From contig JASXTE010000007.1 of NCBI GenBank assembly GCA_030280995.1, positions 8,981,501 through 9,045,500 of the forward strand: a stretch of DNA of 64,000 bases, read 5' to 3'. The position numbers were made by a program, and so were the translations under genes. Source of the DNA: Hemileia vastatrix. Its lineage: Eukaryota; Basidiomycota; Pucciniomycetes; Pucciniales; Zaghouaniaceae. Below, piece by piece: positions 11,223 through 22,960 of this stretch; positions within the stretch are counted from its first letter, which is position 1, and the number at the start of each line of letters is the position of its first letter. The notes under the pieces are model-generated. The model saw only the letters and a list, made by a program, of their open reading frames with translations, did not search any database and was not told the origin of the DNA.

Positions 11223-12327
11223 AGGAAGAAAGAATTTCAAGGAGAGCAGGTAAATTTATGGGATTTTGAGGATTTAAAAGTCTGAGTTGTTGAGGATTTA
11301 GAGATGCAAGATATAAGGGAGAATAACAGTCATTTGGCAAACCCTGGGGGACATGAGAAGGATTAAGGTTAGGGGATAATCTTGAAACCAAACTGATTCT
11401 TTTGTACAAGGCCAAGTCCTTTAGCAAACTGCCAGAGTAGGTTGAATTATCTCGAATATCAAAGTGTTGTTGGTCAAGATATTGTGCAACTTTATAAAAA
11501 TCTTCAGACCTCCATTGCATAAAGATACATCTTAACGATCCATCATTATCAATTTCGGTGTCTGAACAACATTTGATGTTTGTGAAAAGGTTGTGATAAG
11601 TTTCACAATGTGGAAGTTGTTTAAGAAGTTTAGTTCGGTTAACTGAATTCTAAGTATCTTTGTTATTTGAAATAAAGGTCATAAATAAAAACGGTTGAAA
11701 AAAAAGGGATTTTCATACTTTTTTTTTTATTCTATATTTATGCTTTCTCACTTTGATTATTTCTTGAGAGCTATGAGAATCCTTCCCAAGTCTTAATCTA
11801 TCAGCATGACCTAAAAACCAACTGTGAAGAACTCCTATTTGATTTGAGAAGCTAATTTGAGTTGAGTCAATTGGATATGCAATCAAATTATTGGTTTTTA
11901 AGGCATTGTCCAAGTGTTTAATGAGAATATTTGCCAAGACCTGGTTCCATTTGTCAAACCAATCTAGGTTCCAAGCGAAAGTTGATCCTGGGAAACCACA
12001 CATGCGAAGGTGCTCAATAAAAGATTCACGGAAAATTGGTGGAAACTTTTCTGAAACCGTTGAATTTGATTCTGGATGAGGTAGTTCAAAGGCAATGTTG
12101 CAAGAATTCATGTCGAATGATAAAAATCTGTCTAATTGCTCTTCAGTAGGGTTTTGTTTCCATCCATTTGATTCTGGTGACATATCCAAAAGTGAACGAC
12201 AAAAATTGTGTATAGATCTACAAAAGTGAGAATTGAATGGAGGCAAAGTCTCATTAAAAATTCTATTAAGTGTTCTTGTGTTTGTGGGCAGGTTTCCATG
12301 AGGAAAGTAAGAGCTACTAGGGTTCAT
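11206..12327 (-). CDS. Unknown two-exon gene, convergent with SNF2
   Basis: Exon 1 12327-11719 (203 codons), 69-nt intron 11718-11650 (GTATGA...CTTAG), exon 2 11649-11206; 350 aa with an unbroken joined frame. The junction joins ...KHKYRIKKK to NSVNRTKLL. Visible features: an Asp/Asn/Phe-rich N-terminal half (DRFLSFDMNS; FAWNLDWFDKW), a basic HADRLRLGK...VRKHKYRIKKK segment before the junction, and CCSDTEIDNDGSLR followed by MQWRSEDFYKVAQYLDQQHF in exon 2. It reminds me of hypothetical proteins that multiply in rust genomes, but I cannot name a domain. Its 3' end overlaps the SNF2 coding end by 17 bp, so the two are transcribed toward each other. Clean splicing and an open frame argue for a real, possibly functional cargo gene. 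Confidence 0.75.
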
Positions 12328-13041
12328 TAATAATTAGATTAAGAAAGTGTTCAATTAAATTAAACAAAGAGGAAGGATAAATTGTTGAGCTCCAAAACTT
12401 TATGATCAAAGTTGATTTAAGGAGAAATATCACAAAAATTAAGAATAAGAAATATTTCGACTTTATGGAATTATAATATGCATAAATTATATTTTTATAT
12501 GCAACTTGAACTCAAAAGGAATGGTATAAAATAAAGAGAATGATTATGTGATAAAAGCAGACTCATTTAAGAAACGGACTTTTTTTTCTTTTCAAAAAAT
12601 TCTTCCACAAAAATAATTTGTTAAATGTGAGGCTATGTTCATTTTTTGATTACCAAAAAATTATTTTTGGTTCAATATGATAGTAATACATATTCTTTTG
12701 AGTAATTTTTTTCAACCTGAATAAATAGACTAGAGTGTCACTTCATCACATTTATGTATGAAAAGTTATACAAGGTTTCAGCTTTTATGTAATTCTTTAA
12801 GGTTTACACTTTTGTAGCATCTATTATTTGAGTATTTTTGATTTTTTCTTTATAGAAAATTCTACCTAGTACAGACCAATTTTCAAATTGAAAGAAATAT
12901 GTTTGTGATTGTTTTTTACAAAATATTAAACTTATTTTTGGGTTTAACTTTGATTTTTGGGGTAATTTTTTAAATAATTATGTTAAAAATATGGATTACT
13001 TTTCTTATAGTCCATATCTAAGAATTTTTATCAAAATCAAA
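12328..13041. other. AT-rich intergenic region
   Basis: No supported coding sequence. It lies upstream of the minus-strand unknown gene and ends at the small nested element. Confidence 0.5.
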
Positions 13042-13928
13042 CACCACGCAATATGGGGGGCGGACTTGCTAGCAAGTCCGCAACCTTGAACCCTAATTCA
13101 TATCTTTTTGAGCACACATTGAGGAAGTGATGAAACCATCATGAAGAAGTATTGAATTTACTTTGAACACACCTTGAAGCTCATGTGAACACAAATGGGG
13201 CTACAAGGGCTGGAAAGGCTGGAGAGAGGGGTGAGGAAGGGTGTATGGGGTAGCGAAAAGGTTGGGAAAGAGTTGAAAGGGAAGATTAAGGGTTCCGAGG
13301 CATTTTAAATGAAGAAAAGGGTCTGGGAGAGGTTGAGAGGGGTGAAATGGGGATCAAAAGAGGATGGCATACAATGGGGCTGGGAGGATAGCGAAAGGCA
13401 TGGGAAGGGAAGACAAGCATGTGTTGATAGAATTGAAAGGGATGGAGATTGGTGCAAACAGAGTGTGAAAATAGGAGGATGAACTCTGTTCTTCGGGCGA
13501 AGAACAGAGTTCACTTCCATAAAATATTAGCTGAAACATAGTTTTCAATTCTGTAAAAACAGTTGTAAGTAATAGAAAAAGTCACTGATTTTTTTAATAT
13601 GTAATCTGAAATTTTTTAATAAAATTATTGTATTTAAGAATTGCAATATTGTCAATCAATTTTTATTGATCAAATTAATTTAATAAAGTATTATTTTAAT
13701 AAGCTGTTTCAAAAAATACTTTGCATTGAGTAGACTCATGGAATGATTTTTTCTGGCTTCCATTCAGTTATCCTCACACTTTCACTATGTTTTCAATATA
13801 GATCCATTGTTATTTGTGTGATACTTCAAGTGAAAGTTCAGTATTACTTCAGTCTGAGTTCCATCTGATTTCCATCTGACTTCAAGTTGCGGACTTGCTA
13901 GCAAGTCCTCCCCCTATATTGCGTGGTG
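13042..13928. mobile_element. Non-autonomous DNA transposon (887 bp), nested
   Basis: Inverted termini start CACCACGCAATAT, then a G-rich run and a palindrome with half-site GGACTTGCT. AAA flanks both ends (13039-13041, 13929-13931), a 3-bp target duplication like that of the host element. No transposase; open frames on the minus strand are reflections of a G-rich segment. A long hairpin sits in the middle. Relatives are at 45656-48678 and 45847-47331. Confidence 0.88.
13481..13512. repeat. Conserved hairpin inside the non-autonomous element
   Basis: Perfect 14-bp arms (GAACTCTGTTCTTC) around a GGGC loop. The related element has the same stem at 48577-48608 with a different loop, so the arms are conserved while the loop is not. 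Confidence 0.8.
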
Positions 13929-14292
13929 AAATAATTATAGGGTAGTTAGATATAACTCAGAAGGCATTTGATAGAAAAATAATTAAGATGCTTGTGCGTA
14001 CAACAGAATTTTTTATATGATAGAAAATATTCTGATAAACATGCATGCATTGTTGTAAAAATGCAGAGAGTATACAGAATACAAATAAAGTAGACTGCAT
14101 AACTTTAAATTAATATATAATTTATCCGATTAAAAATTAAACATTTAAACTTAAATAATTTCAACACATATTCCATCATATTCTTTTGATAAAAAAATGT
14201 AGCTTATATTAGCTAGTGCCTTTCAAAAAAAGGAATACCTTCAATCGGTAACTTCGAATAGCTAACTTATTCCTACAATTATCACAATTACA
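13929..14292. other. Non-coding region upstream of the transposase
   Basis: AT-rich with no supported gene; presumably holds the transposase promoter. Confidence 0.4.
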
Positions 14293-17200
14293 ATGCCTCC
14301 ATTTTTTCATGTATGTCAATGTCAAGATCTTGGATGTGTCAATAGAAAGTATCAAACTTCTTCTGGGTCCTTTGAAGTTGGTATGGCTTTCAAAAGCTCT
14401 AATTCTTATGCAAAACATCAAGAGGAAAGAAATAGGAAGGCCCAGATGGTTATTTCTTCCAACAATCCACTTAACATTGGAAGTTCCCGCTCCACAGAAA
14501 CAGTAAGCTGTATATCTATAGTTCAATGTGAGAATTAAAGTCTTTATGATGTTTCAATGATTTATTACATAGGGGCAGTTGCTATTGGGGGCAGAAGTAT
14601 CTTCAACAGTCTCTAGAAACTCAAATCTTGGGGAACGGTATAGCCAAATAATTATGTGGCAGGCAGCAAAGCTTTCTCTGATTCATCATTTGAGCAAAGA
14701 AGGTTGTACTCAATTTTTGGATGAAGAAATTAAGAAGCTCAAACTTCTAGGTGATAGTGGAATACTGGATTCTGATAGCATTGTCCGCCTGGTCCCACGC
14801 TCAATAGATACAGTTTTTAGTCGATTAAAGCTCAATCAATCATTTTTCACTAAAACATGCTGTCCTAAATGCTTTGCTCTTTATGAGTATAACTCTGAAT
14901 CTCAACCATCTATACTATGTTGCAATCAACCGTTTCTTTCATCATCAAAGCGCTATTTAAAAATGTTTGGAGCAGGACAAATTGCAGTTAAATGTGATGA
15001 AAGGCTTTATTTGATGGAGGAACATCAAGAACATGTAAAATACTTATCTCTTAAAACATTTCATCACCATTCTTTTATCGACTGGCTTAAGGAAAAGATC
15101 AAACTGTTCAAATTTGAGCTTCTGATTGAGAAGAAAACCCCTGTGGCGGAACGTGTAGAGTGTGATTTGATGAAGGATGTTTGTGATGGTTCAATTTGGA
15201 AAAACTTTCCCATAAGCACTCCAGCTCTGGATAGCAATGATGATGAATATACGATAACTTCAGGCAACTTAATGTTTACTTTATATGTCGACTGGTTTAG
15301 GCCTGGTGGCAATAAGATTGGAGGTCATCAGAAGTCTGTAGGCAATATTATGATGGTGTGTATGAACCTACCTCAAGAAGATAGATACAAAATGGAAAAT
15401 CTTTTTTTGTATTCTATTATACCCGGACCAACAGAACCCACAAGTGAACAGCTTAATCACCTTCTAAAACCACTGGTTAATGATCTACAAACTCTATGGG
15501 ATGGTATATTGATTGAAAAGACACATCTTTATCCACGAGGCCAGAAATTAAGAGTTGCATTGTTCTCTTTGATAGGTGACATTCCTGCAATACGAAAATT
15601 GGCTGGCTTTTCGAGTCACTCTGCAAAAATGTTCTGCTCTTTCTGTAATATCTCTAAAGATGAAATTAGTGAAAAGAATGTGGGAAATTTTTCATTACGG
15701 AATCATGAGGATCATATGTGCTGGGCAACAAAGTGGAAAAATTCTAAGTCACATTGGGAGCGTGTATCAATTGTTCAAAATCATGGGGTACGATGGAGTG
15801 AGCTGAATAACCTTGAATATTGGCGTCCAACTGAATATTGCTCAATTGATGTTATGCATTCACATATGCTTGGCAACCTAAAAGATCACAGTCTAAGATA
15901 TTTTCAAATCCAAAATGCAGCAAAAGATCTAGAAAGAAAGCTGGAAAAGGATAAAAATTGGCATGTAAGAGAAGAAGATGATGATTTCTTTTCTGATACT
16001 TCACTGCACAAACATTCGAAAAAACGTAGAAGTAGCTTAAGCACCACGAATAATGATGATGATGATACAGGACACACGAGACAGCACAAGCGGCAAAGAC
16101 GTACGAGTTCAAGACAGTCATCAAGTCATCATGGACTAGATAATGAAGGATTGGGAACAAATCAATCAAGAAGCCAGAGTAGGTCATCCAGCTCCAAATT
16201 TATTCCTCCATATAGCGATGTGGCCTCAATACATTCTCACAACAGTGACAGTAGGAATTCATTGTATAACTTAAGGCAAAGAAGCATTAGCATATCACAG
16301 AGTGAAGGATCTCACTCAACAAATGAGACAGCTAGAGATGAAGAAAATAAAAGGAAAGGTAAGGAGAAAGAAAATGAAGGTAGTAGTAATCCACGAATCA
16401 CAGCAGCAGAGCTACAGGTTGTATGGAAGATGATTGATCAAGTAAGAAGACCTTCCTGGCTAACACGAGTTCCAAAATCAGTAGGATCTAAAAAGGCAGG
16501 ATCCCTCAAGGCAGCAGAATGGCACATGATGTATACTCTCTACTTCCCTTTGTCACTTATACCCCTTTGGTTTGAAAAATTTAAAGAATCTGAATCTTCA
16601 GCTTCCTCAGCTGATAAACCAAGAGAATATTATCTTCTCAAGTCACTTGTAACATTATGCTCGATCACCAATTTTTTGAAATTAAAAAATATACAGACTA
16701 ATGAGCTTAAAGATCTAGATCAATTTCTGTTAGAGTATCGTGAGTGCCTTGAAGAGGGTTGGAAGAATATTAATGCAAAGCCAAATCTGCATATCACTCA
16801 ACATTATCCTGAAATAATAAAGCGTCTTGGTCCACCATCAGGTACAGCTACTTGGTTTGGAGAGCGGGTGAATCATATATTATCTGAAATTTCAAACAAT
16901 CACCATCCACGTATGTAATGTTTGTAAGCAATGATTTAAAAACTCAGCTGTGCTAATTTATTAATATTTACCACAGAAGAGATACCGCTAACAATGCTCA
17001 AACATTGGTATCGGAAGTCTAGGGTATTAGATCTTGGTGAAGCTGAAGATAATGATCAATGTGAGACTAAAAAAATCCACATTGATCTCGATAAACAAAA
17101 CAAATGGATCCATCTAAGTATGGCATTATTTACTAAATGGGTAAGGGCACGAATGGGAAAAGAAACTTCAAGACGGGCTTTGACACCATTGGAGAAAAGT

Positions 17201-17506
17201 GGGGATCGGGTAGTTGAAAATGTAGCAAGCATATTGATACATGGAAAGAGGTTTACTAGTTACCATCAACACATTGCTAATTCAACAATTGAATTCTACT
17301 ATGGAAAAGATAGCCAGTTTGGGCAAATTGATGATCTTTTCAGATCAAAGGAAGAGATTGATCAAATATATTTAATAGTAAGTCCTTTCAAAGAGCTCCG
17401 TCCAGAAGAAACATCAAAGGATCCCTATGAGCTTTTCCCACAAGTGCATTGTCGGTTAGTAAGAGTAGCCAAAGCAACTCAAATTGTGATTAGAAAGATG
17501 CAATAA
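14293..17506 (+). CDS. Plavaka-type DDE transposase, three exons
   Basis: Exons 14293-14502, 14573-16910 and 16977-17506; introns of 70 and 66 nt with GTAAGC/GTATGT donors; 1025 aa in one open frame. The N-terminus has a C-x-C-x5-C cluster (HVCQCQDLGCVNRKY) usual in this family. Catalytic candidates: Asp310 (LYVDWF), Asp496 (SIDVMHSHMLGN) and Glu834 (WFGERVNH), the spacing of a Plavaka/CMC DDE core; between them are family landmarks SVGNIMMVCMNLP, YSIIPGPTEPT, AGFSSHSAKMFCSFC and GVRWSELNNLEYW. A low-complexity Ser/Asp/Arg-rich insertion occupies about 530-675. It should cut and join the CACCACAG ends. Coding-like sequence continues out of frame beyond the stop (IIGHAATVKQKKGMFGI, from about 17503), so the C-terminus may be frameshifted. 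Confidence 0.92.
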
Positions 17507-18096
17507 TTGGACATGCAGCTACTGTCAAGCAGAAAAAAGGAATGTTTGGAATCAAAGACGAGGTTGTCACTGCCATTGGACTGCAGACAGTAGTGAGTGA
17601 AAAAATTAATCAAATTTATTTTCTGTTGACTAACATCTTTGTGTTAATTTGGGATTGGGGAAATTTGTAGGATTGGTGATATTTGTAAATGGTGAAAGAA
17701 ATAATTCAATGATCGATTAAAAAATGAAATGCATCCAACTTACCTTATCCTAAACCAGTGAACAATTACTTTGGTTGCTTTTATTGCGAGAGAACCCATG
17801 CTTTCAATGAGTCATTTTTATCTTAAATGTAAGAATGAAAGAAATAAAATCATGATAATGAGAAATATGATAAAATTTTTACTTAATGAATGATCTTCTT
17901 GCTCATTCATCTACTATAAATAGTTTGACCTTCCAACTTTAGCTGATAGCTATATATTATTCACTTTATTTTTCGACAAGAGAACATACACGTTTACAAG
18001 ACTATATACATAGTATCTTTTTTTACTTTAGCTTTGATAGGTATAAATTTTAACAACTGATTATTTTTATTTTATTTTATTTTATTACAGTTCATT
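17507..18096. other. Out-of-frame transposase tail, then intergenic DNA
   Basis: 17503-17590 reads IIGHAATVKQKKGMF...EVVTAIGLQT in another frame and looks like the lost transposase C-terminus. The rest is AT-rich and ends in a T-rich tract with an acceptor-like TTACAG at 18085-18090, which may close a 5' leader intron of the next gene. Confidence 0.5.
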
Positions 18097-19774
18097 ATGG
18101 ATGATAATTTTGAAGGGATGTCTGTTGACCCAACCGATTCTGATTGTTTTCCGCCTCAACATACTAATACTGGAAATACTCCTCCACCACCCTCTGCTGA
18201 TCCACCTCCAGATGCATCTCAATCTGTACCACCTAATCCTAACCCACCACCTAGTCCCAATCCAGGCCAAGAGTCTCATTCAGAACCGAGAAATTTTAAT
18301 CCCAATCATCCTTCTGCTTCTGAAAGTGCTGATCAGCAAGCTGATCAGCTAGGAAGAGATTGGGCTAGTGAAGTATTGAGGGAATTTTTTGGAGACCAAT
18401 CATCATCTGCTCAGCCTAACCAAGGAGCAAGCACAAGTGGAGCAGGTAAGTCAAATTTGTAGTGTATTCTTTTATTGAAAAATAACCAATTTAATTAACT
18501 TATTTGAATTGTTAGTGAATCCCTCAATCATTATGGGTATCAGTGATTACCACAGACTCAATTCAGCAGAGTCTCATGAGCGAGAACGGGGGTTAAGGGC
18601 TGTAAGAGGCTTAGTTAGAAGGAATGATGTTCCCAGGAGCTTGGACAGTCTAAATAGAAATATTTACCACTTTCTGAAGTATTGTCTTGGGGGACCAACA
18701 CAAATATCAAAATATCCTGCGAGCCCAACACCTTTGGAGATTGAAAATTGGAAAGATTGGAGCCAATTCAAACTAAAAACCATTCAAACTGTCCTAACCC
18801 AAGTCCAATCTTCTAACCGTGCCAATTCTGCAGCTGATCGACAATTTCTGATAACCAATTCTATAGCCTTCTTGCGATCCAAAATTCGACTACCCGAATT
18901 TTTTCCAGCACCTGAGCCTCAAGGACTAAAAGGAGGAGCACCGATCCCACTTTCTGTCAAAAGAAACTTAGAGCGTGAATTGCAAGAAAAAGTTTTTCGG
19001 AAATTTGCGTTTGATTGGACTTGCCGTGATTTTTCAGAATCAACTTGGAATCAAGTCATGGGAAGCATAGTATGCGACCACTGTACCAGATGGCTCACCA
19101 CCTTGAATACAATCGATCAGTCAAAGCTTCAGTTCACTCAATGTGTTATTGAGAAATGGGTAGTTAATAAGGGGAAAGAGATGATAAGGTTGTTTGGGCA
19201 AGAAGAGGAAAGGGTAGCAAGAGAAAAGATTGAAAAGAGGGCAAGGGCACAAGTAAAACGTTATCGGACCAAGGTAAGTTTTTTATTTTACTTTGCTTTT
19301 TGTTATTATGAAGCTGATTTAGTTGGAATTCAGATTGCTAGTGCACGCTACAAGTTAGCAAGAGATCTCTGCAGTGATGTGCCAGGTTTTGTTGTGCTTT
19401 TTCATGATACTAGGTTCATCTCTGATATCGAGGAAGGCCCAGCACCAGCCCCAACTGCACCTATCCGAGCTATTCCTGGATGGCGAAATCCTGAACTCAA
19501 TGATTTGTTTAAAAAAATGGATAAGATGACAAAGGACTTAGCCCATACACCAGCACAAAAAAAATCAGCATTAAAAACATATTCATGGTCATCAGAAAGG
19601 ACAGTTGCACAAAATGGTATATTCAATGTTCCCAAATACCTCCCCAAGAATTGCTATTCAGCAAAATTTTTGCAAGGATTATCTGTGAATGAACGTGAGT
19701 CACTTGGGGTTGGAGCTGATATTGATCTGGTAAAGATTCGGGAATCAATTAATAGAGCATCAACATCATCATAA
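18097..19774 (+). CDS. Unknown Pro-rich/coiled cargo protein, three exons
   Basis: Exons 18097-18445, 18516-19273 and 19334-19774 (introns 70 and 60 nt, both GTAAGT donors); joined frame open, 515 aa. The 60-nt intron is a multiple of three and free of stops, so the frame can also be read through it, adding a hydrophobic SFLFYFAFCYY segment; the donor and acceptor favour splicing. Residues 1-115 are Pro/Ser/Asn-rich and probably disordered (PPPPSADPPPDASQS). The remainder has charged segments such as QEEERVAREKIEKRARAQVK (helical, possibly coiled coil) and a conserved-looking YSWSSERTVAQNGIFNVP near the end. No catalytic motif recognised. Same strand as the transposase and 590 bp downstream; may encode an element accessory factor. 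Confidence 0.75.
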
Positions 19775-19989
19775 CTTAGGTATAACGGTGATCTTCTGTG
19801 TAATATAGCTATCTTATATTGAATTTTATGTATTCTGTTTTTTTTCAAAGCAGCTTGGTAAATGTTATAAAGTGATATTGAGAGAGAGTAACATTTTATT
19901 TAAGAAAAACAAATAATGTATGAGATATAAAAATGTATTTTCAACAAATTGATGGTCCATACCTCTTTATGTCACATTTATGTATCCAT
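19775..19989. other. Intergenic DNA before the palindrome array
   Basis: AT-rich 3' flank of the preceding gene; nothing further seen. Confidence 0.4.
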
Positions 19990-21927
19990 ATTAATTTCAA
20001 TCGAATTTAATGTTGACCAATACATAGTGAATACACGCTATGCCACTTATACTTGCCAGGCATTGCTACCATTAAATATGCCAGTATCAAAAATTAATTT
20101 CGATCAAAATTAATGAGCATGATAATCATGAATTTCTGGAGTCAACTGCTTATTTTTATGCATGGTGCCTTGCCAACATTAATTTCTATTGAAATTACTT
20201 TTGATACTGGCATATTGCATGGTGTCTATTCCTGGAAAGTGTAAGTGGCATAGTGTGTATTCATTACGTATTGGTCAACATTAATTTCAATAGAATTTAA
20301 TATTGAAATTTTCATATTGAACCCAAACCAGCAAACGACCCAAAAAATTCTTCATAAAACTGCTCATTAATTTCGATCGAAATTAGTGAGCACCATATAC
20401 ATATTGAATGGTAGTTATATCTGATGTGTGTAAGTTGTAAAGCTTGTGTTCAATGTTTATTGGTCAACATTAATTTTGATTGAAATTAATATTAATGTGT
20501 AAATGATATTTACATGCTCAATATGCATTGTAATGTGTTTACTTAACAATAGAGTGCCCTACTTTTCATCTTACATAAAAATGCTTGGTAGCATGTCAAA
20601 TTCAATTTTTATTAAAATTAATGTTGACATGTTACCATGCATAACAGTAAGCAACTGACTGAATAAATTGATGATAATCATGAACCTTAATTTCAATCGA
20701 AATTAATGTTGCCAAGTGCAGATTGAAAAAAAGCTATGCCACTTACACTAGCCAGGCATATTTACTATTTATTATGTATTGGTCAACATTAATTTTTATA
20801 GAAATTAATATGGATATGTAAATTTTATATTTACCCTCAACATGTATAGTAAATTTCAATACTTAAAAATACTTGCCGTCCTTTACATGTCATGCCAAAA
20901 AGCATTATATCATTTCAACATTAATTTTGATCAAAATTAATGTTGGAATGCCATTATGCATTGAAACAACTAACTGACTGAAAAAGTTCATGATCAAAAT
21001 GCTCATTAATTTTGATCAAAATTAATGTTGACCAATACATATTGAATATAAGTAATCTCCACTTACTCAGACCAGATATAACTACCATTCAATATGTATA
21101 TGGTCAGCCTTAATTTTGATCGAAATTAATGGGAAGTTTTATGAAGAATCTTCTGGGTTGTTTTCTGGCTTGGGTTCAATATGCAAATGTCAACATTAAA
21201 TTCAATCGAAATTAATGTTGACCAATACATAATGAATACACACTATGCCACTTACACTTTCCAGGCATATATACATGCAATATGCCAGTATCAAAAGTAA
21301 TTTCGATCGAAATTAATGTTGGCAAGGCACCATGCATAAAAATAAGCAGTTGACTCCAGAAATTCATGATTATCATGCTCATTAATTTTGATCGAAATTA
21401 ATTTTTGATACTGGCATATTTAATGGTAGCTATGCCTGGCAAGTGTAAGTGGCATAGCATGTATTCATTATGTATTAGTCAACATTAATTTCGATTGAAA
21501 TTAATATGGACATGGACTATGCATAAAATTCCTATAAGTATAGGTAAGCTAAGCAGTTAGATAAACTGGTTTGATCAAGTACACCATATAAAAATTGATG
21601 TTTTAATGCCTTGGTTAATTTCGATCAAAATTAATTTTAAGCCATGCATGTTGAATTTTATCTATGTCTGTGTAGTCCATGTGAAATGGCTTGTATTCAA
21701 TATGCAGGGGTCTATATTAATTTCGATCGAAATTATGAGGTTCATTGCCTTATAAATTTGATGGTTTCTGTCAGTGTTTCATGCATGGTGCCATCTGATA
21801 CTTGTTGATTCCTATCAAAATTAATTTCAACACCAATATATTGAATACAAACCATGGCACTTACAGTACTTGGTCATAGCTAAAATTCAATATGCTAGTC
21901 TCAAAATTAATTTTGATAGAAATTAAT
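19990..21927. repeat. Array of about 20 palindromes with invertible spacer classes
   Basis: Roughly every 85-130 bp a 20-22 bp palindrome appears, consensus ATTAATTTCGA followed by its reverse complement; clean copies at 20366, 21005, 21297, 21381, 21484 and 21715, others degenerate. The spacers fall into about four recurrent classes, each seen in both orientations: GTTGACCAATACAT...CAGTATCAAAA (20012; inverted at 20204, 21403), a TGAGCATGATAATCATGAA class (20115; inverted at 21319), a longer class (20491, 20810, 21506), and a TTCTTCATAAAACTGCTC class (20302; inverted at 21131). No ORF. Lies between two cargo genes. Confidence 0.9.
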
Positions 21928-22960
21928 CAGGATCCATGAAGTTTATCAATAGTGTATGAGTTAAGTTTCAAGTCATATGTTTCATCATTTTCTTGCACCC
22001 ATTTCTAGGTTATCTCAACAATTTTTTTCAAGTTTTATTATATTAATCAAAACTGTGGTAAGTTGTGAAAAATTAGCTAATCCAAATCTCAAATTGAATA
22101 TTAATATTTTAATAATTTTGAATGTTGCTTAAGGTATTTCATTGGGTGATTCATAATAATATTTTATCAACTTAGTAGTCCTATAAATTTTGAAAAGTAA
22201 CAATTTTGGTATAGTTAGGGACAACAATGCAATATCTTGTGCAGACTAAGATATATTGCAAAATAAAACTATTCAATTTTTTTTTCCCTTAGTTGTATCC
22301 AAGTTTATCAAAGGTTTGGTCACGGTGCCCACACCCTAGCCTGACACTCCTCCTGTCACTTAAAAAACAAATTCTTATCTTAAATTCTAATGTTACCAAT
22401 TTTATATTTATAATTCATTTCTTGTTTGATGAGGCATATCAGTATATATGTGAATCTCGCATTGTCATCTGAAATTAAATTTAACAAATATTCATAAAGG
22501 ATTATCCTTTTTTTTCATATAATATACTAATTAAGTGTATCTCCATTGTTTAGGAGTAAATTCTAATTTAAAAAATTTTGTATTTACCCGTGGCAATTTA
22601 AATATGGGATATAAATTTGTTATTATTTGTTTTTCACACTAAAAGTCCCCAAAGAATTACTAGTATTTTCTGTTAGCTACATCAAATTTCGCTTCAATAT
22701 AAACAGATTGTGATTTAGCATGTTACTCAGTTTACCCCACTATGAATAATACATGTTAAAAAAAGCTCAAATAATATAAAATCCCCCTCTTTATGTTTTC
22801 TGTTTCTTTCATCCTCACTTTAATTTTAATCTTATTCAATCTTTTATCCTATTAAAATATCAACTTCAATTTTCTAGAATAGAGTTTCTTATAATTATTC
22901 ATCATATTACATCATAATTTTTTGATATCGAATACTTTTTTTTAATATTCATTAATCAAT
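21928..22960. other. Intergenic AT-rich DNA
   Basis: No supported gene or repeat. It precedes the five-exon unknown gene. Confidence 0.4.

Noticed and set aside
13305..13548. Minus-strand ORFs inside the 887-bp element, and their relatives at 48279-48644
   Set aside because: They mirror a G-rich purine segment, differ between copies in frame and have no motif.
19990..21927. CRISPR-like repeat-spacer array
   Set aside because: The repeats are palindromic and variable, spacers are themselves recurrent and inverted, there are no cas genes, and the sequence is eukaryotic.
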